Of a stretch of 55,822 bases of DNA, positions 55,768 to 55,822 are shown one piece after another. Position 1 is the first letter of the stretch. The number at the start of each line of letters is the position of its first letter. The translations under genes were made by a program, and so were the position numbers. The stretch is from positions 1 through 55,822 of the forward strand of contig CAUSGX010000007.1 of NCBI GenBank assembly GCA_963531535.1, in the 5' to 3' direction. The notes below the pieces were generated by a model. That model made no database searches, was not told the origin of the DNA, and saw only the letters and a program-made list of their open reading frames with translations. Source of the stretch: HOT-345 sp963531535 (GTDB taxonomy: Bacteria; Patescibacteriota; Gracilibacteria; Absconditabacterales; Absconditicoccaceae).

Positions 55768-55822
55768 TATATATGTGTTGAGGTACAGGTATATATGTGT
55801 TGAGGTACAGGTATATATGTGT
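55768..55822. repeat. 22-bp tandem repeat at the window end
   Basis: Unit TATATATGTGTTGAGGTACA plus GG. Two full copies (55768-55789, 55790-55811) and 11 bp of a third reach the last base, so the array continues beyond the window or caused the assembly break. Confidence 0.9.

Overview
The window is about 56 kb of AT-rich bacterial chromosome that only makes sense if TGA is read as glycine (translation table 25). Read that way, many short ORF fragments join into about 40 full-length genes. In-frame TGA falls exactly on invariant glycines: FolD PGGVGP, the P-loops of cytidylate kinase and PilT, MurG GGGTGGH, and the S41 protease FGKG. TAA and TAG are the only stops. This code is known from Absconditabacteria (SR1) and Gracilibacteria (BD1-5) of the CPR/Patescibacteria. 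Small genome-style gene spacing, SLH-like surface proteins and type IV pilus genes fit. I cannot decide between the two phyla by eye.

Layout. 1-2.0 kb: end of a HigA-like HTH protein and an exported SLH-like protein. 2.0-5.2 kb (-): ctpA-folD-pyruvyltransferase. 5.2-7.3 kb (+): TraX-like membrane protein, peroxiredoxin, cupin. 7.4-8.0 kb (-): cytidylate kinase. 8.2-12.3 kb (+): a MacAB-like adaptor/ATPase/permease operon behind a TTTAAG-N5-TTTAAG direct repeat. 12.4-17.1 kb, mainly (-): coiled-coil protein, dCMP deaminase, PriA-like protein, Hsp20, membrane protein, signal peptidase I, SSB, plus a 38-residue membrane peptide on (+). 17.2-19.6 kb (+): large protein with a lysozyme/transglycosylase-like end. 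19.7-22.5 kb (-): PilT and two VirB2-like small membrane proteins. 22.6-25.4 kb (+): two exported proteins. 25.6-27.7 kb (-): TruD, a degenerate phosphatase-like protein and DUF1294. 28.1-32.8 kb (+): rRNA locus in the order 23S-5S-16S. 34.1-37.3 kb (+): 1080-residue S-layer-like protein. 37.5-37.8 kb: tRNA-Cys (-) and tRNA-Lys (+). 38.0-40.6 kb (+): murG-murC. 40.7-42.0 kb (-): FecR-like protein. 42.3-50.4 kb (+): exported proteins, a degenerate valyl-tRNA synthetase-like protein, an orphan adaptor and an FKBP isomerase. 50.5-51.4 kb (-): TatD. 51.6-55.6 kb (+): SLH-like protein, ribosomal protein bL9 and another surface protein. The window ends in REP-like palindromes and a 22-bp tandem repeat.

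Main unusual points. (1) The 16S rRNA 3' end aligns without gaps to the usual sequence, but the anti-Shine-Dalgarno core CCTCC is CCATT, and gene starts here lack GGAGG-type sites. (2) The rRNA order is inverted, and 23S and 16S each have their own flanking processing stem. (3) A near-palindrome AAATCWGATTT occurs 11 times, far above expectation. (4) Several genes look like degenerate versions of enzymes: a ValRS-like protein without HIGH or KMSKS, a half-length PriA, and a histidine phosphatase-like protein without its catalytic histidines. (5) TGA use varies strongly between genes: 16 of 28 glycines in one exported protein, one codon in 1080 of the S-layer protein.

Surface biology dominates: S-layer-like proteins, secretion and processing (signal peptidase, S41 protease, FKBP), pilus/pilin genes, efflux adaptors and cell-wall synthesis. 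This would suit an organism living attached to other cells, which is an inference from gene content only.
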